64,000 nucleotides of DNA from Triatoma infestans (lineage: Eukaryota > Arthropoda > Insecta > Hemiptera > Reduviidae), in contig JAAEAF010014409.1 in the NCBI GenBank assembly GCA_011037195.1, positions 62,001 to 126,000 on the forward strand, given 5' to 3'. A program made the translations under genes and the position numbers. The stretch's first letter is position 1, and every line of letters starts with the position of its first letter. The notes under the pieces were generated by a model. The model was not told the DNA's origin. It did not search any database and worked only from the letters and a program-made list of their open reading frames with translations. Below are positions 10,770-23,600 of this stretch, piece after piece.

Positions 10770-11350
10770 TATATATATATATGTGTGTGTGTGCGCGCGT
10801 ATGTTAACATAATATTTCGAAAATAAAAAGTCGCAGGAAGCTCAATGTTGATATTTCCTTTAGTTTACTACCACCGCATCAGACACGAAGATTTCGGGCA
10901 AAATCCAACAAAAGGACATGCCTATTTACTGAATGATATTTTTTCAGTTTTCCGTGATTTTTTTTACCCCAAAACGGCTTGTAGCTTGCACGATTTTGTT
11001 TAAACTTCTTATACTATGTAAACACACAAATATCTAATCACTTTAATTTGAAACATTTTTCCAAAAAAATTGTTTTTAGTTGTTTCTGAGGAATCAAGAG
11101 ACGTTAAAAATTCAAATGTGTTTGTTCATGATTGACGCTCTCTACCGTGCAATCCGTTACCTACCTGCCACTGTTGGTACATTGCCACATGTCTCCCCAC
11201 CACCTGCATATTTATCTTAACACATATGAGCAAAATTTGAAATTTAAAAAAAATTGTCATTTTTTATGTAACTGTATTAAGAGCAGTAAGAGAAAGTCGT
11301 GTGAGTGTTTCACACCAGACTCCTTTCTTGCATGAAACTTATATTTCCGG
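10770..11350 (+). repeat. Dispersed family A copy, forward
   Basis: Contains AATAAAAAGTCGCAGGAAGC, AGACACGAAGATTTCGGGCA and, at the right end, GAGAAAGTCGTGTGAGTGTT followed by TCACACCAGA. Confidence 0.8.
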
Positions 11351-11517
11351 TGAAAAACCAACCTTCGAAAATTTGATGCGTTCGTAATCAAAAAAAAAAT
11401 TGATGCGTTGAAAGAAAAAAAAAAAAAGCCTAATTTCTAGAAGGTCAAGTTTAAAAATGTAAACGCGATATGATTATGTATCTCTTGAAATTATTACAAT
11501 TTTTATTTTCTCCACAG

Positions 11518-11612
11518 ATACACTTATGAATCGGTCAAGGTCATCGCAGATTTTGTATTGAAAAGAACGCATATCAGACCAAAAATTGGTATCATCTGTG
11601 GATCTGGATTGG
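11518..11612 (+). CDS. PNP: PNP exon with the CGSGLG phosphate loop
   Basis: The acceptor is TTTTCTCCACAG and the donor is G|GTAAAT. The exon starts with one base that completes a codon, then reads 31 codons from YTYESV to GSGL, and ends with the first base of a glycine codon completed in the next exon. It carries the N-terminal helix and the phosphate-binding loop with the catalytic serine. The preceding intron runs upstream into unexplained repeat DNA. Confidence 0.93.
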
Positions 11613-14600
11613 GTAAATATATAATCTATTGTTATTATTATTTTTAAAAATATTTAATTCTCATTTAAACAGCTGTTTCAATATTTGTGGCCATCTTGTT
11701 TATTTGTTGCCATGGTAACTTTTTTGTTTTTTTAATATCAGCTGTTTTAACTTTCTCTTAATGTTTTGTAAGTGGGACTAGCGCAATCTATCTTACCAAT
11801 TATCGAAATTGAGTTTTCATTTCTAAAATATATTTTTTGGGGTTGGAGGACACGAAAAGAAATGTTTGTAGCGAAAGGCTGTGTATGTATGTTTGTGAAC
11901 AGCATGACTCAAAAAGAAAAGTAGCCAGTAGCTTAAATTTGATGTTCCTTTTAAACCAGAAGAACTAATAGGACGTTTCTCCACACAATTCTTTAACCCG
12001 AATTTCACTTTACTGAATCAATAGATTTTCCTTTTTTGTTTGTTTTGTGATTTTACAAAAATGGCTCCAACGATTTTCTTTAAATTTTGTAGCTCCATGT
12101 AATTCTATCAAAATGGTAAATTTGAATTTTGGGGGGAGGGGAGGGCAATTTTATTTTAGAGTTTTAGTCATAACACTCTTAAAGGTAGTCCACGCGCACA
12201 CAAAACTACACTTAAATAAAAAACAAACCAGAATGTCTAACTAAAGCATTACACAAACATGCGTACACCTCTTCTTAAATTTCCATCCAACTTATTACCT
12301 CAGTATTTAATTATTCAATTCTCCTTTCCTTGTATGCAACTCCATATTTTCCCCCGTCCCTAGTTCAATATAAAACTACAGATTATTACGTCATTTCTCT
12401 CAATATTTTAGTATCATTTAACCATGAATAAGCATTATAAATAAAAAACAAATACATTTTGACTTTGTTCTAATTATTTCTTTCAATACGGTTTCTATCT
12501 CAAATTTACCATTTACTACCAACCTTCCTACATATACCACTTTACTACATAGTTTCTTGTATTACCTTGCATGCATATCAGTAAGTATTTATTTTTTAAG
12601 TGCTTTTAACTTTATACATTCCTTTTTTTCAAAATTTATCTATTTTAATGTGTATAAAGTACTCTTGACATTTCCTTTCGCGCCCCCTATTAAAAAGGCT
12701 TTGAAAGAACACAGAACATACTTAACACCAATTATTACAATTTAATTGTAAAATATTGTTCCAAACACGCTATGTATTATAAACCTTTTCCAATGTCTAA
12801 TCATATTTTTTTATAATTATTCTATTTTTGTTATTATGCATATACACAAACTAACATCACTTTATAACCCTCGCATACAATCATCAAGTGTATTGTGTGA
12901 CAGAATCATAAAGTTGAAGTCAACTCTCTACACGAACTTGATAGCCTTACTCTGGACTTTTGGAAGAGGATCTGAAACCGGTCCGTGAATAAGCACAACC
13001 AAAATAAGCATGCACAAGCCGTATAAAATCCCAGATAAATTGTATTAATGGGAGTAAGAGAAAGAAGTGTGATTGTTTCACACCAGATTTTTGTTTTCAG
13101 TAATTTATCAAAGAGTAGTTGAAATATCTGGGAAAAACGAATAGTCTCAGGAAGCCCAAATTGTACCTTAACTTTCACTGCAACGAAGATTTCGGTCGAA
13201 ATCCGTCCACCGGATGTGCCCCACTTTACTGAATTCCAATTTTTCACGATTTCCTCCCACACAGCCCCAAAGAGTTTTTTTTTTCAAAATTCGCTTACTG
13301 TTTACCTACAGAAATGCTTATCACTTTTATTTGAAATATTTGCCCTGTTAAATAGGTTTTTGTAGAGTTGTAAGATGTTTGTTTTACAATTTGAGAACAA
13401 TACCTGATATGACCTAAAACCAACAAGTGACATTTACCCCTTCTCCCTCCTATAATTATTAGTATTATTCACAAGAGGGGAAGGTAACCAAACTGCGTAA
13501 AACTATTTAAGGCCTCTCTATACCCATATAGCCACTCAAAAGAACAATACCGGATCTAGAACAAGAATCCAGACCCGGGTATAAGATAGATCCTTCAAAA
13601 TTTACCATAGTCCGAACAATCGGACCATAGCCTTAATGGGAAACAGCTTAAGATCTTATGTTCTGACCAAAAGTCTTGAATCTAATTTCCTCACAACCTA
13701 AGCAATCTGCCATGAAATGAATGAACACAAACTCTACAAAAGGGGTCTGGTCTAAGCCCTGTTACGTAAAGATGTCTCCTCAAACCACAATGCCCAATAA
13801 GGGATCCGACCAGATGCTGAGAGAAGTCCACGTAGAAAGACACAGCAACATCTCCCTGCTAGCCCGATTCAGAGCCCTAATGAGCAACTTGGGCTACCGA
13901 CAACCGTCTGAGCACATCCAGAGGGATGAGTGCTGTGAAACCGTCCAAGCTTGGAAGCTCGATAGACATTTGCCTTAAGTTAGCCAACAGCAGCCTCAGA
14001 ACCATTGAAGGCCAAGGAAGCGCCTAATTTGGCCAACCTATCCACTGACTTATTTCTCGAAACACATGTCCAATATGGTACCCAGTCTCGAATAAGACTT
14101 TGAAGAAGATAACCCTTCAAGTGAAGGCCTCGGTGCTTTTAACTCAGCCTGATTACCCAGTCATCCGAGACACAGTAACCATTTATACACACAATAACCA
14201 CTTGTTGCTAACAAATGTTCTAGACACTTTTTGTAGCAACTGGTAGAAATCGGTACAGAGTATATCTGTACACTATAATTCAATTTTATTGTATTAGACT
14301 GAGACCTACGAATTTCCAAGTTTGATACTTAAATTGATTTTGCCAATGCGACGCCACCCACACCACAGTCGCATGCAATACCTAGGTTTATATATTAAAT
14401 GGAATATACGCAAAGCATCATCTTGGGAGTGATCCTCCTATTCTTACCCTTCAATTCTGTGACACTGCTAAAAGGAAATGATGGCCTTTTGATGTCTTAA
14501 CATGTTCCGGCCAATTTAATTCACTGTCGTAAACTACTTCAAGGTACTTCACCGATTTACTAATTTGAACAGAAGTTTCTAGGAGTTGTTAATCCTGTGA

Positions 14601-17600
14601 TCTTCCTCCTGTGGGTAAATAAATACCGGTTTACGATTAATTGAAAGACTTCATCCTATGTCCAATGAAATACCATGTTGAGAGTAGCTGCTTCCGCCTA
14701 TATTTTATGTCGTATTAAGAGAAAGTAATAATTTCTGTCAAAATTCCAAGTCTGAAGAAAATGTATCAATTAGTAATTGCAGTAAGAAAATTTTCCTATG
14801 AAAATTTTATAACAGATTTTTCTAAATCCATATAGACGTTTAATATGCCCTTATTTATTACATCAATATTACGCCATTGTAAGTAAGCATTTTTATTATT
14901 TGTTATCTCCACTATAAATTTCACAAGAGGCTTTCGCATTCTTTATATAATGATGGGAATAAAATTTCTAAGAACCATGCACCTGGCGCAGCAGGTTGTT
15001 TATTTTGCACGTCGACAAAAGACCCCCTCTCTCCGTCAGAGACATTCCAGACAGGTCATAGTTTTGCATACTTCTTACATGGATACTTGCCACTTCTTCT
15101 CTCCTATTGGTCCTCAGTAGATTTTTCTCCCCATCATATATAACACAGTAAAACGTCATATTTTTACTTTCTCTTATTCCTAGTAACAGGAAACATTGCG
15201 ATCGTGTCAGATTTTCGAAATTGAGTTTTCGTACATGTTTTGAGGTCCCGTGAGGACGGAAAAAAATGTTATTAGCGAACAGTCTCTGCGTGGGTATGTG
15301 TGAACAAAATGACTCAAAATGAAAAATTCCAAGAAATCAGACTTGGTACACCGTTTAGGTATTTTCCATTGCATCAGACTCGAAGGTTTCAACCTGAACT
15401 GCGACTTTACCGATTTTTTCTTTTCAGTTTTTCTGATTTTCTCAAAAACGGCTCCAAGGATATTCTATAAACTTGGTCCACTATCTGCATACAAACATAC
15501 CCAAATCCTGAAAAATTGATTTTTTTGTGAGGTTACACTTTCTCTTATTTTTCAGTTTTCTGGTATTTTCTCTAAAACGACTCCAACGATTTTCTTTAAA
15601 CTTAATATGTGAACTACACATATAAAGAGCTACAATTTTTATTTGAAAGTTTCTCCGGGTAAAGTCATTTAAGGAGACTTTTAGTGGACGGGGAGGGTTA
15701 TGTTGTCCTCGAAAATGCCATCTTAGTTTATAATACAATTCTGCCATCTAAACAAATTGAATTATAAAATCAATAGATCGCCAAAATTCCGAGTTTCTAG
15801 AAAATTAGTAAACAGAAAATGCGATTTTTACTGAACAGTGTTTTCAGTTTTCGCGATTTTCTCTGTAGTGGAATCGTTTATTGCGATTCCTGAGGTATGT
15901 AGTAGATGTCTTGAAGAGGGCGAAAGTTAGTTTAGAGATTTTTGGAAGTTAGTGCTCGAATTAGTAACACGGAATTGATAAAAATAGTCTGTATTTGTAC
16001 AATAATTTAAACGTGAGGAATGGTAACTATTAACAAGAAATACTTAGAAATAAATAGGAGATAAATAACTAATAATTTAGAATGATTAAAATAAATGAAC
16101 TAAGATGCACAACTAAGGAAATAAGTATAAATAAAACCTGTATAGGGACGCGGAAACTGCTGCTCGTATAATAATCTTGAAGACGTACTGAAGTATAATC
16201 ATATAATCATCCCCTCTTCCAATGGGGCGAAGTTTATATATTAGTGTTAGCAACACTCACACCAAGACATCTGTCCTATGTGCGACCTTGGTTATTTCGG
16301 TGACCAGTGATTTAGGTCAGTGGCCAGCCTTAGTGGTTGCTTGCTTTGATGTAAAGTATTCACCCTTTGTTTTGTTTGTTTGGCCGCGGCCTTGTCTTGA
16401 AGACAGCAGCCGGCTAGGCCACTAGTTATAAATTATTCTTTCTTTGTTATGTGTTGTGAAGGTTTGACATTGCTATGACCCTGCCATTTATGACTATGCC
16501 CTGCATTCTCCATAAAAAACACCGACGATTATAATGGATATGAGTAGGAGAGAGAATGAATTTAGGAATAATGAAGAAGAAATAGACTAGTTGATGTGCT
16601 TAACACTGTATAATAAAATAAACTACTAAATATAACTGAAATGACTTTACACTGCTGATAGATGTTAGAGAATAAGGTAGCGAGAGAATAACTGAGAGGG
16701 AGACAGACTGGCTGAGTATTAGAAAGTAGAATGATGTCTTGTGACTGGTTTTAAAAACTATTCTTCCATAGCTCTATATATATGAAGTCTCCCTTATTAC
16801 TTCTTCGGATCCTAACGAATCTTAATGATTCGGACCCCATTACAACAAAATTCATTAAATTTGGTATACTAACTATAAAATGTTTCAATTGCTATTTTGT
16901 AAATGCTGTAACAGTAAGTTGTAAGTGTTTCACACCAATTTTTTTTTTAATGTGAATTACAGGTTCAATACCGGAAGAGCTGACGGATAGAACAGAAATC
17001 AGGTATGAAGATATTCCAAACTTTCCCAAGAGTACGGTGCATGGACACGCTGGTAAACTGGTATTGGGCTTGATGTCCGGAGTACAGGTTATGTGCATGC
17101 AAGGAAGGATACATTACTACGAGGGTTATCATCTGTCTACGGTAAGTTTAGAAATCTGCTTGTTAACAATAACATTGCTCAACAAATTCTAAATTTTTTT
17201 TTTTTTTACACTCTATACAATTTAATTCCGTTTGCTTGTTATAATAGCAAAAATAAATTACTTCGAAACTGTTCAAAAGTTATAGCTTTTTTCCTGGAGC
17301 AATGATTTTCTGTGGTAAGTTGAGACGTTAGACTTCCTTCCAGTATTACTAATCAAAATCAATAATGGTTATTACCAAAATCTCGTGGGAATTTAGAGAA
17401 ATAAAACATTTGATTACAAATTCCGGTGATTTGAAGAATATTTGTCATTGCTGTAACTTGGTTGGCTGTATTTAGAGGAAGTCACGTGATTGTTTCACAT
17501 GTTTCTTTTAAAGCATAAAACGGTATTCTGTAATCAAGGACACAGGTGTCTTGAATTGCCGCCCATAATGTCCTTGGGCGCGCAAATCTATAAATAAAAT

Positions 17601-20600
17601 AACAAGGGAAATTAAAAACCAAACCTGCCATTGCCGTTACAACAACGTGTCCAGCAGTGTTGCCAAGAAATTAATAGAAAATGCCAAATAATTTTTCATT
17701 TATTTATTATCCTGTACTGGAATGTTTCAATGAATATTTATTAAGATAATGTATTTCTTTAAAAGAAAATTAGTGTGAAACGGCCATGTGACTTTCTCTT
17801 TACAGCCGTTAATACACTTGATATACAAAATGTCTGTATTTTTTTTAAACTTCAAACTTTACTCATTTGTGCTAACATAACTACAGTGGTGAAAGTGGGA
17901 CGAGTACCTACGTAGGCAGGTAGTAGAACTGATTACATTGTAGCAAAGAGCGTCAGTAATATTGATGGACGCCACAAATTCTGCAGAACTGCACAAAATC
18001 AAGTTTTTTCCGGAAAAATGTTGCAAATAAAACTTGTTAGGTTAATTTATGTCTTGTTTAGTTATCACTTCAAAGAAAAATCCCCTTCCCCCCCAAACCC
18101 TCAGAAATCTATTCCATAAAATCGCACTTCCGATTTTCTTCAAATTTGTTATTATATCGATGCTTGTGATGTATATTAATATTACACAGGTACGTTAGAT
18201 TAAAACTTGTACTACAGTTTCCACACAGTCCTCAAAAAATCAATTTTCCCGGGGAAAATTTTGGAAAAACAAAGTTATTAGATATTTATATATGTAGATG
18301 TATAGGAAGTTTAAAGAAAATCGTAGCAGCTGTTTCGAGTATATCGCGAAAAGCTGAAGGAAAACCTAATAAAGTCGCAATTTCAGTCAACCGGTTTTCT
18401 TTAAATATCGGTATTTTGGCACGTAAACACATTTAATTCTTATTAATATTTTATAGATAATAGAATCTTATTATTAAATATGTGATGGATCCGCACAAGG
18501 CTGGATAACATCTGGTATTTTATCCGTCGTACCATGCATATTCTATTTGGTTCCTGACAGGTTTCGGATTTTCATCCATCGTCAAAGCAAATTCACCAAG
18601 TTCGTGAATAATAATAAGTATAATTGTATTATATCGTGTATAATAAGAGTAGAATAATAAGTATTATTATACTTATTAATGGCCGGAATCTTATTATGCC
18701 ACAAATTAAGGGATACTCAATGCCACTTTAGACGAAACCTAAGATCAATCCTACCCCAGAATCCCGCTGAAATGAATTTTTCCGGAAAGTATTTGTAATA
18801 AAGTGATAGAGCTATATCGCAGAGCTATATCGCCATACTCGCAAAAAAACGAAAAATCCTTTTTGCCAAGTTATATACAACTTATAATAATATATATACA
18901 TATAAAACATTGCCATATATTTATTGCCAAATTAAAACAAATTAATTTTAATGATCTCATTGATATACTTTAATAACGAATGAAAAAATAATTGCACATT
19001 TATTTTGCCAATACAAATTTAATGATTAGTGGTAAATTATGTCTTTATGGCCAATTAGGTGCAAAGAGCTGTCAATATATCGTTTTATAGCTCGACGTTG
19101 CCTTGGCTTTTTTTTTAATGTTGTGTTTTATCACAGTCAGGTTACAATGTTATCTCTGTCTCTGTTAATTAAGGAAAAAACAAAATATGTGGTGAAGCAA
19201 TCACACGATTTTCCCTTACTGCAATTTACATATTGATTAATGATCAATTTCCTACAAAATTTGCAATTTTAACTATTTTTATGACGTCAATATTATAAGC
19301 GGGGACAATCTAAACTTAAAAACGGACACTTGAGGGAAACCGGGCCTTGCAGTTTTCCCCAAAAAGTCCCCTCGGAAAAAATATTTCAAAGAAAACATAA
19401 TAGGTCTACTAGATATGAATGCCAAATTCAAATAAACTCGTTGGTGTCCTTATCGAGACAATCGCCAACTGGTGAAAACCAAAATATTCGACCCACTAGC
19501 CGATTCTACAAAATACTACTCAGTCAATCTATTTTCTTCTTTTAACTTGGGATTTTAGCAACATACTTAATTTTCATATTAATAATTAGTAGAAAATTGT
19601 ACAAAGTTGTTGATTAGAGGGCAGTCGTTACGCCAATTCCTTCCCAAAACTCTTAAAAATAAATTTTTCCAGAAACGTAATAATATATATGTAACTAAAA
19701 ATACAGTTGCAAAATTTAAAGAAAATCACAGGAGCCGTTTTAGGGAAACCGGAAAAACTGAAAAAAATAAATCTCTTGTGAAAAGTGTTTTTTCCGGTTG
19801 AGGGGTTTGACTGATATCAGTACCTGGCGGTACTCAAACGGATTATAAAATTTGAGTTTTCTGCATGTTTTCGTTTTTGAGCTGTGCTGTTTACTTACAC
19901 ACATAGACTTCTAAAAAACCACTTTTCCAGAATCAGGGCATCTCATACACATGGTATTGCTCTGTGAAAATTCCAATCTCGAAAATCGCGACACTTCCTC
20001 TGGTATCAGTATGCGAAAATAAGAAATATAAACAAAAAGCAGTTTAGATGGAATCCAACAATCGATAAATCTATCTTTATAAATAAAATTTTTATATCGA
20101 TAAGTATTATTGTTTAAGAAAAAAATGCCAAGTTTTTGCCACATAATGATTACCCCAAAAATTGATATTAGTGTTATCCTGCTAACTTGCCTTGATAAAA
20201 TAAAATTATCAGGAAGATAAAGCTATACCGTTATGATATTTTAATATTGCGGAGAAATTTTTATAATTATGACAGTTTTTCAAGCTGTGTTTATATAATA
20301 TGGTTGTTTACAATAATTTATCTGACGTAATATAAACAGATATTTCGTAAATTCTCATTTGTATGGCTCACCCCCATATCATTTTTTTTTTTTTTTTTTT
20401 TTGTAAAAAAATGGCTACACTGTGTCCAATTATTACTATATAATTAACTACAATTTACTGAAACCAGCTGTGTACCTATTTGTTTACCTGTGTTTACATA
20501 AAATAAAATATAGTATGATGCGCACCTTTCTCTCATGAAATGTCAAGTTTTAATAGACAAGTAGCTGTCCAAATATTATAGGTATTATAGGAAAGGGGCG

Positions 20601-23600
20601 TAATAAATTATTCTCAGCCCCCTGAAAATTTGCAAGCTTTAATCTACAAACAAAAATTTGACAATTTTGCATTGTTTTATATATTTATATTTGTACCTCA
20701 GTTCCACAATATAACAAGAAAAGATGTAGCAGATAAGACACGTTGAAGTTTGAAATTATAAAACTATTTATGAAATCTACCATAGTAACATTTTTTTGGT
20801 AGAAGGAAAATATTATAACAAAAATCACGTTATAACAATTAAAAATAATTCTAATGATAAGGATGAACTTGGTGCTGTGCTATCAGTTTGTTAATATTCA
20901 TATCTATCATTGTCTGCACATTCTTAAATCATCTGATTAGTTATTTGTAATCGGTTTCTTTTACTAAAGATGGATAAGGTAAAGGCCACACATTTTTCGT
21001 ATTTTTTAAGATACTGTGGAGGACGAATGAGCATGCTATCTTACATTTTGATCACAATATAAATTTGATTCTATAATGTACACAAAATTAATATTTTTAT
21101 GAAAATAGTGAGGAGAAAGAGTATATAGAGGGTAGTGGCCGAGTGAGCAGTGATGATTGTGGGCCGCGTGATGTAGAATGATAGCGTTGGCTGTTGTGAG
21201 TCGCTTGAAGAGCGATGTGCCTATTTAAAACACCTGCTTGTTCAAATTACACTAGCCGATTGCTTAATGTGGCAAGCTCAGTGAAGATCTCTGGCCTATG
21301 AAAATACTTATTTTGGCAGACAGTGAGTTGAGACAGACGCTTGCGTGTTGCAAGCAGTTTGAATAACTCTTTGAGAGTTGTAGACTCATAGTAAGCTCTG
21401 TTCTCTTCTTGGCAGCTTGTTAAGACTCCTTCAAATGTTAACCTTGATCTTGCGACTCTAAAGCACTAGATTGTCGGATTTTTATCCCAAGTCTTCTAGT
21501 TCTTATTAATGTTAAGCGTTTAGGTACTACAACCGCATGTAACATGAAGGTGTCGTCCAAAATTCACAAATCAGAAGTGAGACTTTTCTAAATGATTTTT
21601 CTCAAAAATGGCTCTAACCATTTTTCTTAAACATAGTATGCTATCTACACACACAAATAATCACTTCAATTATATACTAAGTATTCAGGGGGAACAATAA
21701 CATAAAGCACCACTTCAGAACATGTACAGTTCTAATACAACAGTAAGATTATATCAACAGCATTGCTAAAATTTTTAATTTGAAAAAACGATTAGCCGGA
21801 AGTGCGACTTAATAGAAAAGGTTTCTAAGTTTTTGATGTTTTACTAGAACATGGCCTCTACATCGATTTTCTTTATAACAAACCGATTTGTTTTTGTTTG
21901 CAACAATTTTTCGATTTTTTTTTTTATTTTTGAGGAGGATTGTGGGAAATTTGTGACGTAGTTGAATTTCAAATGTTGTAGATAGAGGCACTGATTGTAG
22001 TATAGAAATCAGCGGGCTCTTTAATCTCAAGTACTTCAACAACACTTGAAATTTAGCGACACTGATCCCCCTCCACAAAACAATTTTATCAGAGAAATGT
22101 TTCAGATGGGAACGGGTAGATTTATAATATGTTCAGAATTACGAAAAAAACCGTGTAAAGGCCTACTTTCGGTTGATTGATTTTCTTCAAACTTGAATTT
22201 AATAAAACTTAATACTATGCAAATGGTAGAACTACTATTTTATGTGTCATTTTGGGGAAAAGTTTTATGTTTCGCCCTCCCTTTTTAGCTCTGTTTACTG
22301 AATTGCATTTTCATTTTTATGGAGAAAATTAATTAGAATTCAGAAAAGCTATGACAGAAGTTACCCTGAAAATTAGTACTTTTTAGTGCTTCATTTATGT
22401 ATATTATGTTGAGAAAATGCAGTATGCTTAAAATTCCTAACTTGTAAATTTGTTGATTGGAAAAAGTTATATAAAAATAAATATAAAAACAGTTAAAATT
22501 ACGTTTCTATACATTTTTTAATAGAATAAAAATGGCAACATTGTAATGTTTTGTTTTACTGTAATTAACAATGAATATTTAGCAGTGCGAGTAAATATCT
22601 GTTCTAAAAATACCGATGGACGAGCCTCCAGTAATTGTACCCACCACTTTTGTGTTTATTTTTTTATTTACAACATAGAGAGCGTGTTCGACTGAGCGAG
22701 AGAGAAAGAATAAACAAAAAAAAATAAAAATCTGATGACGCAATTGGAGGTGTGTAAGATACAGCAACCAAACAGAGAACAAGTTATACCAGCGTATCAA
22801 GTATATTAATAGTGTGGCAACTCTGCGATAGGAGGCGCTGCTATCTGTTTTAAGTTGAGAACGGCCAGAAAGGTAACACTAGTCAAGGTTATTTAAAGGT
22901 GCCCTTGACTTTGCCATTAAGACGAGCCCCCCGTCAAACATGTGCGGTTTCTCTTTTGTCTCCCCGCAGATTTTTTTTATTTATTTATTCTTTACGTAAT
23001 AAAACCAGATTTTCGCTCTTTTTCTCCCCCCCATTCTCTCTCTCTCTCTCATTTTTATGTTTCAAAATATGGTTTTATTTCTATCTTGTTTACTTAAATG
23101 TCACATTAACCAACGCCCTCGGTTTCTAACAAATATTCATGGAAAAATTTTGTATATTTTGGCACTTGCATAAAAGAAGAAACCCCCATTTATTTTTTAC
23201 ATTTATAAATGGCTAAATTGATATGTTAAGTCTGTAAGACGACAAATATGTCGAGCGGGGCGAGAAAAAAATACTATGCCTCGTGAGCTATTTACCCTTG
23301 CTATGCCATTGAGTACAAAAAAGTCCATTTTCTAAAAACAACTTTTTCGGTTTCAGGGGACATCAAAACGTGTATTTCCTGGGAAAACTTGCGATAGAAA
23401 ATTTGACACGATTACATTACCAGGAGTAAAAGAGAAAGTAAAAAACTTGTTAATAGTAAGAGATAGTATCGTGTCAAATTTTTGACATCGCGCTTTCACC
23501 GGAAATATATGTTTTAAGATCTCCTGAATCCGTGTCCGTGTTTTTTTTTTTAAATAATTGTCTTAATATACATATATTTTATTTAAACTGCACTTATATG

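Noticed and set aside
22899..23129. 76-codon ORF near a TC-repeat
   Set aside because: Low-complexity sequence with no homologous pattern; lies within a PNP intron.
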